This document shows, in pieces, positions 25,543 through 34,496 of a DNA stretch of 64,000 nucleotides. A program made the position numbers and the translations under genes. Numbering within the stretch: the first letter of the stretch is position 1; each line of letters opens with the position of its first letter. This DNA is from Micromonospora mirobrigensis (GTDB lineage Bacteria > Actinomycetota > Actinomycetes > Mycobacteriales > Micromonosporaceae): the NCBI RefSeq assembly GCF_900091555.1, contig NZ_FMCX01000001.1, positions 1,476,742-1,540,741 on the forward strand. The letters are read 5' to 3'. The notes below the pieces were generated by a model. The model was not told where the DNA came from, ran no database searches, and was given only the letters and a program-made list of their open reading frames with translations.

Positions 25543-27026
25543 GGGCGGATCACCTCCGTGGGTGCACCGTGCAGCTGCTCCGGTGGGGTCCCGGTCGGCC
25601 GGGCGGCCACGCCACCCGCGGCGACCGGCCGGCGGGCGCCATCGGAGACCCGGAGCAGCACCGCGATGAGCAGCCAGTTCGCCATCAGCGACGAGCCGCC
25701 GGCGGAGAGGAAGGGGGTGGTCTGACCGGTCAGCGGGATGAGCTTGCTGATCCCGCCGATGATCACGAAGACCTGGAGACCCAGGGTGAAGGCCAGGCCG
25801 CCGGCGAGCAGCTTGCCGAAGGAGTCCCGCACCTCCAGCGCCGCGCGCAGGCCCCGCTCCACGATGAGCAGGTACGTCACCAGCAGCGCGGAGAGGCCGA
25901 GCAGGCCGATCTCCTCTCCGATGCCGGCGAAGATGAAGTCGGTCTGCACCTCGGGCAGCAGGGTCGGCTGACCGCCACCCGGGCCCGCCCCGAACAGGCC
26001 ACCGGTGCCGAGCGTGAGCAGGCCCTGGACCAGCTGGTAGCCGCGGTCGTACGGCTCGGCGAACGGGTCCAGCCAGATCTGCGCCCGGTCGTAGAAGTTG
26101 GCGAACGGCCCACCCACCGAGGCGCCCAGCACGTACGCCAGGTAGGCGCCGCCGAAGAACAGGGTCAGACCGATCAGCAGCCAACTGACCCGCTCGGTGG
26201 CGATGTAGAGCGTCACCACGAACATGCCGAAGTAGAGCAGCGAGGTGCCCAGGTCCTTCTCGAAGACCAGCACCAGGATGCTGATCAGCCAGACCACCAG
26301 CACCGGGCCGAGGTCCCGGCCGCGCGGGAAGTCGATGCCCAGCACCCGGCGGCTGGCCAGGGAGAGCACCTCCCGCTTGCGGACCAGGTAGTAGGCGAAG
26401 AAGGCGAGCAGGGCCAGCTTCGCGAACTCACCCGGCTGGATCTGGAAGCCGCCGAACCGGATCCACAGCTTCGCACCGTTGATCTCGGAGAAGCGCCCCG
26501 GCAGCACCGCCGGGATCATCACCAGCACGATGCCGGCCAGCCCCAGGGTGTACGCGTACCGGGAGAGCGACCGGTGGTCCCGCATCAACGCCAGCAGCCC
26601 GGCGGCGAGCACCACGGCGGCCAGCGTCCAGGCCAGCTGCCGGCCACCGGTGCCGGCGAAGATGGCCAGGTCCTCCCGCTCGGTGGGGGTGGCCCGGGCC
26701 AGGTCGTACCGGCGCAGGAAGCCGACGCCGATGCCGTTGAGCAGCGCCACCGCGGGCAGCAGCGCGGGGTCGGCGAACGGCGCCAGCCAGCGGATCACCA
26801 GGTGCAGCCCGAGGAAGACCAGCCCGAGGGCCGCCGCCGGTACCCAGAAGTCCGGGGTGACCGTGTCGAGCACGTTCGCCTCGACCGTCGCGCCGTACGC
26901 CGCCACCAGCACCATGGCCAGCAGGAGCAGGGAGAGCTCGGAGTTGCGCCGGGACCGGGCCAGGCGTACGCCGGGCTGCTCGCCCGTCGTGGCGGGCGAG
27001 GGTGCCGGTGTGGCCGCTGCGGTCAC
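25539..27026 (-). CDS. rodA: SEDS peptidoglycan polymerase RodA/FtsW
   Basis: 495 residues with about 12 membrane helices. SEDS hallmarks: WIRFGGFQIQPGEFAKLALLAFF, FEKDLGTSLLYFG with the catalytic Asp of the polymerase, and a C-terminal PLTGQTTPFLSAGGSS block. It polymerises lipid II into glycan strands and is paired with PbpA immediately downstream. GTG 27026 follows a GAGGAC ribosome site. It lies 28 bases from the pstP stop. Confidence 0.94.
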   Translation of the reverse strand: MTAAATPAPSPATTGEQPGVRLARSRRNSELSLLLLAMVLVAAYGATVEANVLDTVTPDFWVPAAALGLVFLGLHLVIRWLAPFADPALLPAVALLNGIGVGFLRRYDLARATPTEREDLAIFAGTGGRQLAWTLAAVVLAAGLLALMRDHRSLSRYAYTLGLAGIVLVMIPAVLPGRFSEINGAKLWIRFGGFQIQPGEFAKLALLAFFAYYLVRKREVLSLASRRVLGIDFPRGRDLGPVLVVWLISILVLVFEKDLGTSLLYFGMFVVTLYIATERVSWLLIGLTLFFGGAYLAYVLGASVGGPFANFYDRAQIWLDPFAEPYDRGYQLVQGLLTLGTGGLFGAGPGGGQPTLLPEVQTDFIFAGIGEEIGLLGLSALLVTYLLIVERGLRAALEVRDSFGKLLAGGLAFTLGLQVFVIIGGISKLIPLTGQTTPFLSAGGSSLMANWLLIAVLLRVSDGARRPVAAGGVAARPTGTPPEQLHGAPTEVIRP

Positions 27027-27054
27027 GGATCGGTCCTCGAGGTCGGGCCGGCGC

Positions 27055-28497
27055 TCACTCCGGCGACCGGCAGCCGGCCGGGTCGAGAACCGGCGGGACC
27101 GTGTCGGACGGCAGGGCGTCGGGCGTGATGGTGGCGACCGGGGTCGGCGTGCCGGCCGGCCGGGCCGCCGGCGTCGGGGTGCCCACCGGACGGCCGCTCA
27201 CGGTCGGGGCGGGAGCCACCGGCGTCACGGTCGGCGCCGGGGTGGCCACCGCCGCGGTCGGGCTGGGCGGGCAGACCGGCTTCAGGTTGGGGTTGGCCGG
27301 GTCGTCGTTGGTCAGGTCGGCCAGCCGGCGCTGCGCGTCCGGCTCGTCCTTGGCTTGGATGCCCTGCTTGACCTGCTCCTGGGCGGCGAGGGTGAGGTCG
27401 TCCAGGCGGGCGCCGCTGGTGGAGTGCACCCGGGACAGGTCGAGGCCGGCGATCTGGCCGGGCACCCCGCGGAAGACGGCGAGCTGGCCGTCCTCGGTCG
27501 CCCCGACGTAGTACTGCCGCTGGGTGTAGCTCCAGCCGGCGAAGAGCCCACCACCGAGGATGACCAGCAGGGCGAGCAGCATGGCGACGGTGCGGACCGG
27601 ACGGTGCCGGGGCCGCTCGGGTTCGTCGTCCCGGGTGGTGCTGGGCTCCTCGGGCGCCGGGGGCCGGGGCGCGGAGAGCGCGGAGGCCCGGGCCGCCGGG
27701 GTGGAGACGTCGGCCGAGGTGGCCATGCCGCGGTCGCGGGCGGCGGCGCCGCCGACGATCGGGCTGGCCTCGACGATGTCCTGGTCGGTGGCGTCGGCGA
27801 TGATCACCGTGATGTTGTCCGGGCCGCCGCCGCGCAGGGCCAGCTGCACCAGCCGCTCGACGCACTTCTGCGGGTCGGTGTACTCCCGGAGGGTCTCGCC
27901 GATGGTGTCCGCGCTGACCACGCCGGAGAGCCCGTCGCTGCAGATCAGGTAGCGGTCACCCGGCAGCACCTGACGGACGCTGTATTCCGGGTCGATGTCC
28001 CGGCCGTCGAGCGCGCGGGTGAGCAGCGACCGCTGCGGGTGGCTGCTCGCCTCCTCGGCGCTGATCCGACCCTCGTCGACCAGCATCTGGACGTAGGTGT
28101 CGTCCTTGGTGATCTGCGCGAACTCGCCGTTGCGCAGCAGGTAGGCCCGCGAGTCACCGATGTGGACCATGCCCAGCTTGCTGCCGGAGAAGAGGGTCGC
28201 GGTGAGCGTGGTGCCCATCCCCTCCAGCTGCGGGTTGGCGTCCACGGTGTCGCGGAGTTGTTGGTTGGCGGTGCCGACGGCCGAGCGCAACGCGTCGACG
28301 AGGGCGTCACCCGGGACGTCCTCGTCGAGCGGCGCCATGGCACCGATGACGATGTTGCTGGCGACGTCACCGGCGGCCATGCCGCCCATGCCGTCGGCGA
28401 CGGCGAGAAGCCGCGGTCCGGCGTAGACGGAGTCCTGATTACCGTCTCGGATCAGACCGCGGTCGCTGTGGGCCGCATAGCGCAGGGTCAGAGTCAT
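27055..28497 (-). CDS. pstP: Ser/Thr protein phosphatase PstP (PPM/PP2C family)
   Basis: 480 residues. PP2C domain at 1-240 with metal-binding GNQDSVYAG, VADGMGGMAAG, CSDGLSGVV and GGGPDNITVI. Then a linker, one membrane helix (about 304-325) and an external part ending in Thr/Pro-rich low-complexity. It reverses PknA/PknB phosphorylation. The start ATG 28497 overlaps the fhaB stop (ATGA). Confidence 0.95.
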   Translation of the reverse strand: MTLTLRYAAHSDRGLIRDGNQDSVYAGPRLLAVADGMGGMAAGDVASNIVIGAMAPLDEDVPGDALVDALRSAVGTANQQLRDTVDANPQLEGMGTTLTATLFSGSKLGMVHIGDSRAYLLRNGEFAQITKDDTYVQMLVDEGRISAEEASSHPQRSLLTRALDGRDIDPEYSVRQVLPGDRYLICSDGLSGVVSADTIGETLREYTDPQKCVERLVQLALRGGGPDNITVIIADATDQDIVEASPIVGGAAARDRGMATSADVSTPAARASALSAPRPPAPEEPSTTRDDEPERPRHRPVRTVAMLLALLVILGGGLFAGWSYTQRQYYVGATEDGQLAVFRGVPGQIAGLDLSRVHSTSGARLDDLTLAAQEQVKQGIQAKDEPDAQRRLADLTNDDPANPNLKPVCPPSPTAAVATPAPTVTPVAPAPTVSGRPVGTPTPAARPAGTPTPVATITPDALPSDTVPPVLDPAGCRSPE

Positions 28498-28982
28498 GGC
28501 CGTAATTCGAGAGAAGTGCGGCCGATCCGGATCGGCACGCCGAGGGGGACGGGGGTTGGTCCGGTGACCTTAGCGCGATCCAGGTAGGTGCCGTTAGTCG
28601 AGCCGAGGTCCTCGACGAACCACTGCCCCTCCCGGGGCACCAGCCGGGCGTGCCGGGCGGAGGCGTAGTCGTCCGTGATGACCAGGGTGGAGTCCTCGGC
28701 CCGACCGATCGTGATCTGCGCCTCGCCCAACGTGATCCGGGTGCCGGCGAGCTGGCCCGCGGTGACCACCAGCTGGTGGGCGGCGCGGCCCCGCTTCACC
28801 TTGGCTGGCTTGGCGCCCGGCTGGCCGGTCGACGCGCCGACGGCGCGGGGCGCGGCCACCAGCCGACTCGACCGGGCACCGGCGAAGAGGTCCCGCCGGA
28901 TGACGCCGACCACCGTGAACACGAAGATCCACAGCAGGATGAGGAACCCGAACCGGGCGACGGTGATGACGAGTTCCGGCAA
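28494..28982 (-). CDS. fhaB: FHA-domain protein FhaB (FipA)
   Basis: 162 residues: an N-terminal membrane helix (about 5-27) and a C-terminal FHA domain (about 85-160) with the phosphothreonine-binding GRAEDSTLVI, SARHARL and DLGSTNGTYLD motifs. FhaB connects kinase signalling with the division machinery. The apparent start is TTG 28982, 6 bases after the fhaA stop; the following VITVARFGFLILLWIF matches how the family begins, so the rare start is credible. Confidence 0.9.
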   Translation of the reverse strand: MPELVITVARFGFLILLWIFVFTVVGVIRRDLFAGARSSRLVAAPRAVGASTGQPGAKPAKVKRGRAAHQLVVTAGQLAGTRITLGEAQITIGRAEDSTLVITDDYASARHARLVPREGQWFVEDLGSTNGTYLDRAKVTGPTPVPLGVPIRIGRTSLELRP

Positions 28983-28988
28983 GGCGGG

Positions 28989-29753
28989 TCAGCCGTCCAC
29001 GCGGAAGGTCAGCGTCGTCGTGCCGAGCTGGATCATGTCGCCGGGGTTGAGGGCGACGGCCGAGACCCGCTGGCCGTTGACCATCGTGCCGTTGGTGGAG
29101 CCCAGGTCGGTCAGCACGACCTGGCCGCCGTCGAAGTCCAGCCGGGCGTGTCGGCGCGAGATGCCGACGTCGGGCAGGCGCAGGTTGGCCTGGTCGCCAC
29201 GGCCGATGACGGTCGAGCCCATCTGCAACGGGTAGGTGCGGCCGTCCCCGGAGACCAGCCGGACGTTGCGGGCGCCACCGTGGCCGGGCGGGGGGCCGTA
29301 GCCGCCACCCTGGTCGTAGGCCGGGTACGCCGGCGGGCCGGCGTCGTAGCCGCCCGGCGCGGAGACCGGGGCGACCTCGCCACCGGTGTAGACCTCGGCG
29401 GTGACCCGGAACATCCCGGTGTCCAGCCCTTCACCGCGCTCGATCTCGACGATCACGTCGCCGTAGACCGTCCAGGCCTGCTCGCCGATGAACTCCGCCT
29501 GCGACTGGGCCAGCTCCTGGGCCAGCGCGGCGGCGTACGGCGCCAGCCGACTGTGGTCGTACGGCGAGAGATCGATCACGTAGCGGTTCGGCACCAACGT
29601 GCGCCCACCGGCCAGGATGGCCTTGTGCGCCTCGGCCTCCCGCTGCATGGCGTTGAGGATCTCCACGGGGTGGACCACCCCTTTGAAGACCTTGGCGAAG
29701 GCCCCCTCAACCAGGCCTTCCAGACGCTTCTCGAAGCGTTGCAGCACGCTCAC
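28989..29753 (-). CDS. fhaA: FHA-domain protein FhaA with DUF3662 N-terminal domain
   Basis: 254 residues. DUF3662 at about 1-125 (FEKRLEGLVEGAFAKVFKG; TLVPNRYVIDLSPYD), a Gly/Pro/Tyr-rich linker, and FHA at about 160-250 (GRGDQANLRLP, SRRHARL, DLGSTNGTMVNG). In mycobacteria FhaA binds the phosphorylated pseudokinase MviN/MurJ and restrains wall synthesis. GTG 29753 is chosen because AGGAGG lies 5 bases upstream and the family begins at this point. The ATG at 29780 overlaps a -10 box and gives nine extra residues. First gene of the seven-gene kinase/wall operon. Confidence 0.92.
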   Translation of the reverse strand: MSVLQRFEKRLEGLVEGAFAKVFKGVVHPVEILNAMQREAEAHKAILAGGRTLVPNRYVIDLSPYDHSRLAPYAAALAQELAQSQAEFIGEQAWTVYGDVIVEIERGEGLDTGMFRVTAEVYTGGEVAPVSAPGGYDAGPPAYPAYDQGGGYGPPPGHGGARNVRLVSGDGRTYPLQMGSTVIGRGDQANLRLPDVGISRRHARLDFDGGQVVLTDLGSTNGTMVNGQRVSAVALNPGDMIQLGTTTLTFRVDG

Positions 29754-29781
29754 CGGCTCCTCCTCGGGTCCCGAGGACATG

Positions 29782-29787
29782 ATGCTA
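29782..29787 (-). promoter_or_regulatory. -10 box of the fhaA-pknB operon
   Basis: TAGCAT on the minus strand. It would set a start near 29775, leaving a 20-base leader with AGGAGG before GTG 29753. Confidence 0.45.
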
Positions 29788-29920
29788 TCCGGCCGCCGCC
29801 CGCGCAGCTCACACGCCGCTCGGCCGTCCGCCGCCGGCCCGTTCGGTAGGGCCGGTCTCCTCGTGCTACTCTTTCGACCGCCACGAACGGTGACCGATCG
29901 TGGCGCAACCTGGGACAGCG

Positions 29921-29926
29921 TAATAT
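29921..29926 (+). promoter_or_regulatory. Candidate -10 box of tRNA-Leu
   Basis: TAATAT, 64 bases before the mature tRNA end; an unusually AT-rich hexamer for this sequence. No good -35 box is visible. Confidence 0.4.
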
Positions 29927-29989
29927 GTCCGGGCCACCCCGCCGGAACCGGCGGTGCCGGGCGGGTTACAGTTGGCCGGGAAAAGCCAC

Positions 29990-30075
29990 GGGGATGTGGC
30001 GGAATGGCAGACGCGCACGGTTCAGGTCCGTGTGTCCGAAAGGACGTGGGGGTTCAACTCCCCCCATCCCCACCA
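29990..30075 (+). tRNA. tRNA-Leu (anticodon CAG)
   Basis: A type II tRNA with a long variable arm (TGTCCGAAAGGACG). Acceptor stem GGGGATG/CATCCCC, anticodon loop TTCAGGT, T arm GGGGG-TTCAACT-CCCCC, and encoded CCA (30073-30075). It decodes CUG, the main leucine codon here. Confidence 0.95.
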
Positions 30076-30080
30076 AGAGT

Positions 30081-30115
30081 GACGAGGGCTCCGCAGTTGA
30101 TGCGGGGCCCTCGTC
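30081..30115 (+). terminator. Terminator of tRNA-Leu
   Basis: A 14-bp stem (30081-30094 with 30102-30115, one G-T pair) and a 7-base loop right after the CCA. Confidence 0.75.
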
Positions 30116-30188
30116 GCATGTCGGGGCGTGCCTGATGTCACGCTATGCTCCGAACGTTCCCTGCCCCCGATGGCCTCAGGAGTGGCGT

Positions 30189-31262
30189 GTGACTGTCGCG
30201 TTGGTGACCGGATCGGGCGGTCTGATCGGTTCCGAGGCGGCCCGGCACTTCGCCGGGCTGGGCCTCGACGTGGTCGGCATCGACAACGACATGCGCCGGT
30301 ACTTCTTCGGCGCGGACGGCTCGACCGCCTGGAGCCTGGACCGGCTCGCCGCCGACCTGGGCAGCGCGTACACCCACTACTCGGTGGACATCCGCGACCG
30401 GGACGGCCTGGAGCAGGTCTTCAAGAAGTACGGCTCGGACATCGCCGTGGTGATCCACAGCGCGGCCCAGCCCAGCCACGACTGGGCGGCCAAGGAGCCG
30501 TTCACCGACTTCGACGTGAACGCCGGCGGCACCCTCAACGTGCTGGAGCACACCCGGCGGCACGCCATCGAGGCGCCGTTCATCCACTGCTCCACCAACA
30601 AGGTCTACGGCGACCGGCCGAACAGCCTCCCGCTGGTGGAGCTGGAGACCCGCTACGAGCTGCCGGTGGACCACCCGTTCTTCGGCGGCATCACCGAGGA
30701 GATGTCGATCGACTCCTCGCTGCACTCGGTCTTCGGCGCCTCGAAGGTCGCCGCCGACGTGATGGTGCAGGAGTACGGCCGCTACTTCGACATGCGGACC
30801 GCCTGCTTCCGGGGTGGCACGCTGACCGGCCCGGCGCACTCGGCCGCCGAGCTGCACGGCTTCCTGGCGTACCTGATGCGGTGCGTGATGGAGGGCCGGA
30901 CGTACAACCTCTTCGGCTACAAGGGCAAGATGGTCCGCGACGCCATCCACTCCCGCGACGTGCTCACCGCGTTCGAGGCGTTCTTCCGGGCCCCGCGCTC
31001 GGCCGAGGTCTACAACCTCGGCGGCGGTCGGCACTCCAACACCTCGCACATCGAGGCGTTCCGGATCGCCGAGGAGATCACCGGCCGCGAGGCGCGGGTC
31101 AACTACGTCGAGCAGGCCCGCACCGGCGACCACCAGTGGTACGTCAGCAGCATGGCCCGGTTCGAGGAGCACTACCCGGACTGGAAGATCACCTATGACG
31201 TGCCGATGATCCTGCGGGAGATCTACGAGGCCAACGTGGACAAGTGGGTGCCCGGCGCATGA
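30189..31262 (+). CDS. NAD-dependent sugar-nucleotide epimerase (CDP-paratose 2-epimerase-like SDR)
   Basis: 357 residues. Rossmann GxxGxxG motif near the start (TGSGGLIG), SDR Ser/Tyr-Lys region (STNKVYGD ... [11 protein letters not shown], where Tyr is replaced by Phe-Gly-Ala-Ser-Lys as in the CDP-tyvelose epimerase group), [10 protein letters not shown] and [13 protein letters not shown]. The blocks resemble CDP-paratose/tyvelose 2-epimerases; the true substrate is unknown. GTG 30189 begins the conserved fold; a TATGCT at 30144-30149 may be its -10 box. Its ATGA overlaps the start of the glycosyltransferase gene, so both serve one surface-glycan step. Confidence 0.85.
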   Translation: MTVALVTGSGGLIGSEAARHFAGLGLDVVGIDNDMRRYFFGADGSTAWSLDRLAADLGSAYTHYSVDIRDRDGLEQVFKKYGSDIAVVIHSAAQPSHDWAAKEPFTDFDVNAGGTLNVLEHTRRHAIEAPFIHCSTNKVYGDRPNSLPLVELETRYELPVDHPFFGGITEEMSIDSSLHSVFGASKVAADVMVQEYGRYFDMRTACFRGGTLTGPAHSAAELHGFLAYLMRCVMEGRTYNLFGYKGKMVRDAIHSRDVLTAFEAFFRAPRSAEVYNLGGGRHSNTSHIEAFRIAEEITGREARVNYVEQARTGDHQWYVSSMARFEEHYPDWKITYDVPMILREIYEANVDKWVPGA

Positions 31263-32065
31263 CCGCCGCCAGCAAGCGCAACGTCCTCGGCGTGCTCGTC
31301 GACGCGACCGACTACGCGACCGCGACCGAGCAGGTGGTGGCCGCCGCCCGGGAGCGCCGCCCGCTGGCGCTCACCGCGCTGGCCGTGCACGGCGTGATGA
31401 CCGGCGTCCTCGACCCGGCGCACAATGCCCGGCTCAACTCCTTCGACGTGGTCACCCCGGACGGCCAGCCGGTCCGCTGGGCGATGAACCTGCTGCACCA
31501 CGCCGGCCTGGCCGACCGGGTCTACGGGCCGACCCTGACCCTGCACGTGCTGCGCCGCTTCGCCGAGGAGGGGCTGCCGGTCTACCTCTACGGCTCCACC
31601 GAGGAGACCCTCGCCCGGCTGGTCCCGGCGCTGGAGCGGATGTTCCCCGCCCTCAAGATCGCCGGGGTGGAGCCGTCCAAGTTCCGCGAGGTCCAGCCCG
31701 GCGAGGACGTCGACATCGCCGAGCGGATCCGGGCCAGCGGCGCCCGGCTCGTCCTGGTCGGGCTGGGCTGCCCCCGCCAGGAGGTCTTCGCGTACGCCAT
31801 GCGGCCGCTGCTGGACATGCCGCTGATGGCCGTCGGGGCCGCCTTCGACTACCACGCGGGGCTGCTGCGCAACCCGCCTCCGTGGATGCAGCGGGCCGGC
31901 CTGGAGTGGCTCTGGCGGCTCGGCCTGGAGCCTAAGCGGCTGTGGCGCCGCTACGTCATCCTCAACCCCGCCTACCTGAGCCGCCTGGCGGCGCAGAAGA
32001 CCGGCGCGTGGAGGGCGACCCCACCCGCGCCGTCCCACGAGCGGCCCGGCACCTTCGCCGTCTGA
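31259..32065 (+). CDS. WecG/TagA/CpsF family glycosyltransferase
   Basis: 268 residues of the GT26 family: [60 protein letters not shown] and GAAFDYHAG are all present in the family order. GT26 enzymes transfer ManNAcA- or ManNAc-type sugars to lipid-linked intermediates of teichoic acid or polysaccharide. No membrane helix; C-terminal 25 residues look disordered. Coupled to the epimerase by an ATGA overlap. No other glycan genes lie nearby. Confidence 0.88.
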   Translation: MTAASKRNVLGVLVDATDYATATEQVVAAARERRPLALTALAVHGVMTGVLDPAHNARLNSFDVVTPDGQPVRWAMNLLHHAGLADRVYGPTLTLHVLRRFAEEGLPVYLYGSTEETLARLVPALERMFPALKIAGVEPSKFREVQPGEDVDIAERIRASGARLVLVGLGCPRQEVFAYAMRPLLDMPLMAVGAAFDYHAGLLRNPPPWMQRAGLEWLWRLGLEPKRLWRRYVILNPAYLSRLAAQKTGAWRATPPAPSHERPGTFAV

Positions 32066-32077
32066 GGCCCACCACGA

Positions 32078-32113
32078 CGTCCGGCGACCACCCGTGAGGG
32101 TGACCGCCGGACG
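32078..32113 (+). terminator. Terminator of the epimerase-glycosyltransferase operon
   Basis: A long imperfect stem CGTCCGGCG...CGCCGGACG with inner ACCC/GGGT pairing and a 4-6-base loop. Confidence 0.7.
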
Positions 32114-32277
32114 CCGGTGGGATTGCTGGCTGGTTACGAGGCTAGGCCGCGCCGGGCCCGGTGGCCCATGCCGAAACTCCCATCACCTCGGCACGATGAC
32201 CCCTAGGGGGGACGAGGGCGGGTAGAACCGGGGTCCACTCCGGATTCGCGACGGTTCCGACTGGGCAGGCTGGGGCC

Positions 32278-32877
32278 ATGCCTGAGCATCTCGCCGTACT
32301 GCTGCCGATCGCCGTGGTCTGGGTGGCCGCCGGACTGGTGGCGGAGGGGCTGCCCCGCCCCCGTCGCGCGCAGCGCCTGCGCCGGCGTACCGGCTGGTTG
32401 CTCGCCCTCACCCTGACCGGTCTGGGGCTGACCGCAGCCGTGCTCGCCGCCGGCCTCCAGAGCCCGGCTGGTACGCCGTTCGACCGCGCGGCGGCCGGCC
32501 TGGCGCTCGCGGCGACGCCCGCCCTCGGCGTCGCGCTGGTCACCGTCCGCCGGGTCCGCCGGCTGCGGGCCGGCGCGGGGGCCTTCGTCACCGCGCCGGA
32601 CACCCCGGCGCCGCACGGCCTGCGGGCCGCCGCGGCGCATCCGCTGATCGTGCTGCCGTTGCAGCTCACCGCGCTGGCCACCGTCTCCGGGGTGCTCTCG
32701 GCGAGCGGCCTGGACCTCTTCACCGGGCCGGGCGTGACCGGCGCCGCGGTGACCGTGGGCGTGCTCGGCGCCGTCGCGATCGCGATCCGGCACGCGCTGC
32801 GGCACAGCCGGCTCACCGAACGGGCGCTGCCGGCCGGGGCCGGCTCAGCGCGGGCGGCCGGCGCCCTGCACGTATAG
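32278..32877 (+). CDS. Multi-pass membrane protein, unknown
   Basis: 199 residues with about five hydrophobic segments (5-22, 40-60, 75-92, 120-138, 152-168). I recognise no family. Preceded by GGGGCC and a 210-base gap that holds only the upstream terminator. The last 33 bases overlap the end of the convergent 134-residue gene, in which the sequence of both frames looks genuine. Confidence 0.6.
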   Translation: MPEHLAVLLPIAVVWVAAGLVAEGLPRPRRAQRLRRRTGWLLALTLTGLGLTAAVLAAGLQSPAGTPFDRAAAGLALAATPALGVALVTVRRVRRLRAGAGAFVTAPDTPAPHGLRAAAAHPLIVLPLQLTALATVSGVLSASGLDLFTGPGVTGAAVTVGVLGAVAIAIRHALRHSRLTERALPAGAGSARAAGALHV

Positions 32878-33249
32878 CAGCTCCAGGATCGCCCGGGTCG
32901 CCTCGAACCAACGGTCCAACCAGCCGGGTGGCGGCACGCTGCCCTTCGGCGGGAGCTCCATCAGCAGCCCGCGCAGCAGCGGATGGTCCACCAGGGACTC
33001 GGGCGGCTCCACCGGCCAGCCGGCCGGCGGGAACGACGGCTCGGTCAGCGGGTTCGGGTCGAGCGACGGCAGGGACAGTGGTACACCCTGGTCCGTCGGG
33101 GAGGGCCCGGCGTCCCGGCCGCCGATCTCGGTGTCGGAGGAGACCACCTCCGTGAGCACCGTGTCCCGGCGGGCGCCGCGGTACTTCCCACCGAACCGCT
33201 CCGGCTTGCCCGGGCCGTTGGTGAGGTTGTCCGATCCGATCGTCGTCAT
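32845..33249 (-). CDS. Uncharacterised small actinobacterial protein next to the DUF397 locus
   Basis: 134 residues. The N-terminal third is basic/polar (GKPERFGGKYRGARRDTV). The middle is Pro-rich. The C-terminus is an amphipathic helix (WLDRWFEATRAILELLY). No signal peptide or known motif. ATG 33249 is preferred over a longer frame from 33378 because the extra residues are low-complexity. It lies 174 bases downstream of the DUF397 gene on the same strand. Function unknown. Confidence 0.5.
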   Translation of the reverse strand: MTTIGSDNLTNGPGKPERFGGKYRGARRDTVLTEVVSSDTEIGGRDAGPSPTDQGVPLSLPSLDPNPLTEPSFPPAGWPVEPPESLVDHPLLRGLLMELPPKGSVPPPGWLDRWFEATRAILELLYVQGAGRPR

Positions 33250-33423
33250 CCGTCTCGCCTGCCTCGTTCGGTTCGTTCCCGGCGGTGAATCGACCAGCGC
33301 CGTACCGTCCGGTTCAACGACCCGGGGCGGAAGTGGCGACGGGCCGATGCGGAAAGGGGCGCGAGCCGCGCCGGCCACGCTGCCGGATCGGGTCGCGCCC
33401 CCACCTGTCGTCCGTACGCCCGG

Positions 33424-33651
33424 TCAGTCCCGGGCGAACCCGCCGTTCCTGGCGCCGGCGACGAAGGCGTACCAGTCGTCCGGCGCGAAGACCAGGGCGG
33501 GCCCGCTCCTGTCCTTCGAGTCCCGGACCCCGACCACCCCGGGCACGTACGCAACCTCCACGCAGTTGTCGCAGTTCGGCCCGCTCTTCGAGCTCTTGAA
33601 CCAGCTCGCCTGCGCCAGGTTCACGGAGAACCCCTTGGTCGCCATTTCCAC
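33424..33651 (-). CDS. DUF397 small protein
   Basis: 75 residues with the diagnostic WFKSSKSGPN-CDNCVEVA start, VRDSKDR and FAPDDWYAFVAGAR end. DUF397 proteins pair with XRE/DUF5753 regulators in actinobacteria (the whiJ-type gene pairs of Streptomyces) and are thought to modulate the partner's DNA binding. The start, GTG 33651 or ATG 33645, lies inside the end of the upstream regulator gene, so translation is coupled; AGGAG precedes both. Confidence 0.9.
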   Translation of the reverse strand: MEMATKGFSVNLAQASWFKSSKSGPNCDNCVEVAYVPGVVGVRDSKDRSGPALVFAPDDWYAFVAGARNGGFARD

Positions 33652-34496
33652 AACGGCTCCTCTACCAGTTTCACGATGTGTGCGACGGATTCCTCCGGAC
33701 GCATGGCCGCTGCTCGAATGTGATCGAAGATGAAGCTGTACTTCTGCAGTTCGTCGCTCTTCTCGAGGAAGAGCCCACCCGTGGCGTTCTCCGCGTACAC
33801 GACATCAGGATCACCGGGTTCGGGGAAGCTGAGGATGGTGAACGTGCCGTCCATGCCGGCGTGCGCCCCGACCTCGAAAGGCAGGATCTGGAGCGTCACG
33901 TTCGGCAGGGCCGCCACCTCCACCAGCCGCCTGAGCTGGCCACGCATCACCGCGTCGCCGCCCACCGGCCGGCTCAGCACCGCCTCATCGAGCACCACCC
34001 ACAGATCGACCGGATCGTCCTGGGTCAACAACGACTGGCGGCCCAGACGGACACGCACCCGTTGTTGCACCTGGTCGGCCGTGAAGTCCGGGCGGGCGGC
34101 GCGGATCATCGCGCCCGCGTACTCCTCGGTCTCCAGCAGCCCCGGCACCACCTGCTGCTCGTACGCCCGGATCGAGCTGGCCGCCGCCTCCAGCCCGACG
34201 TAGGCCCCGACGAGCACGGTGCTGTACGGGTGCCACCAGCCCTTCTGCCGGGCCTCCCGGGCGATCTGCACCAGCTCGTCGCTCTCGACGCCGACCACCC
34301 CGTAGATCCGCAGCATGTCCCGGACGTCGCGGGGGGTGGCGGTGGTGTGGCCGGTCTCGATCCGGGAGATCTTGGACGCGGAGCACTCCAGCTGCTCGGC
34401 GACCACCTCGATGGTGATCCCGGCGGCCTCGCGCTGGCGGCGCAGTTCGGCGCCGAGCCGCCGGCGGCGGATGGTGGGGCTGCGCCGCTCGCTCAC
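33621..34496 (-). CDS. XRE-family regulator with DUF5753 (WhiJ-like)
   Basis: 291 residues: an HTH_31/XRE domain at about 8-70 (LGAELRRQREAAGITIEVVAEQLECSASKISRIETGH) and DUF5753 at about 95-280 (EARQKGWWHPYS, QQVVPGLLETEEYA, PFEVGAHAGMDG). It probably binds DNA and responds through its DUF397 partner. GTG 34496 fits the family N-terminus; the frame stays open to 34706 without homology. A palindrome ATGCAA-C-TTGCAT lies 254 bases upstream. Many paralogous pairs normally exist per genome. Confidence 0.9.
   Translation of the reverse strand: MSERRSPTIRRRRLGAELRRQREAAGITIEVVAEQLECSASKISRIETGHTTATPRDVRDMLRIYGVVGVESDELVQIAREARQKGWWHPYSTVLVGAYVGLEAAASSIRAYEQQVVPGLLETEEYAGAMIRAARPDFTADQVQQRVRVRLGRQSLLTQDDPVDLWVVLDEAVLSRPVGGDAVMRGQLRRLVEVAALPNVTLQILPFEVGAHAGMDGTFTILSFPEPGDPDVVYAENATGGLFLEKSDELQKYSFIFDHIRAAAMRPEESVAHIVKLVEEPLWKWRPRGSP

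Noticed and set aside
24040..26184. A 714-codon frame extending pbpA into rodA
   Set aside because: The extra 214 codons have no PBP features and shadow rodA. GTG 25542 overlaps the rodA stop and starts just before the membrane anchor.
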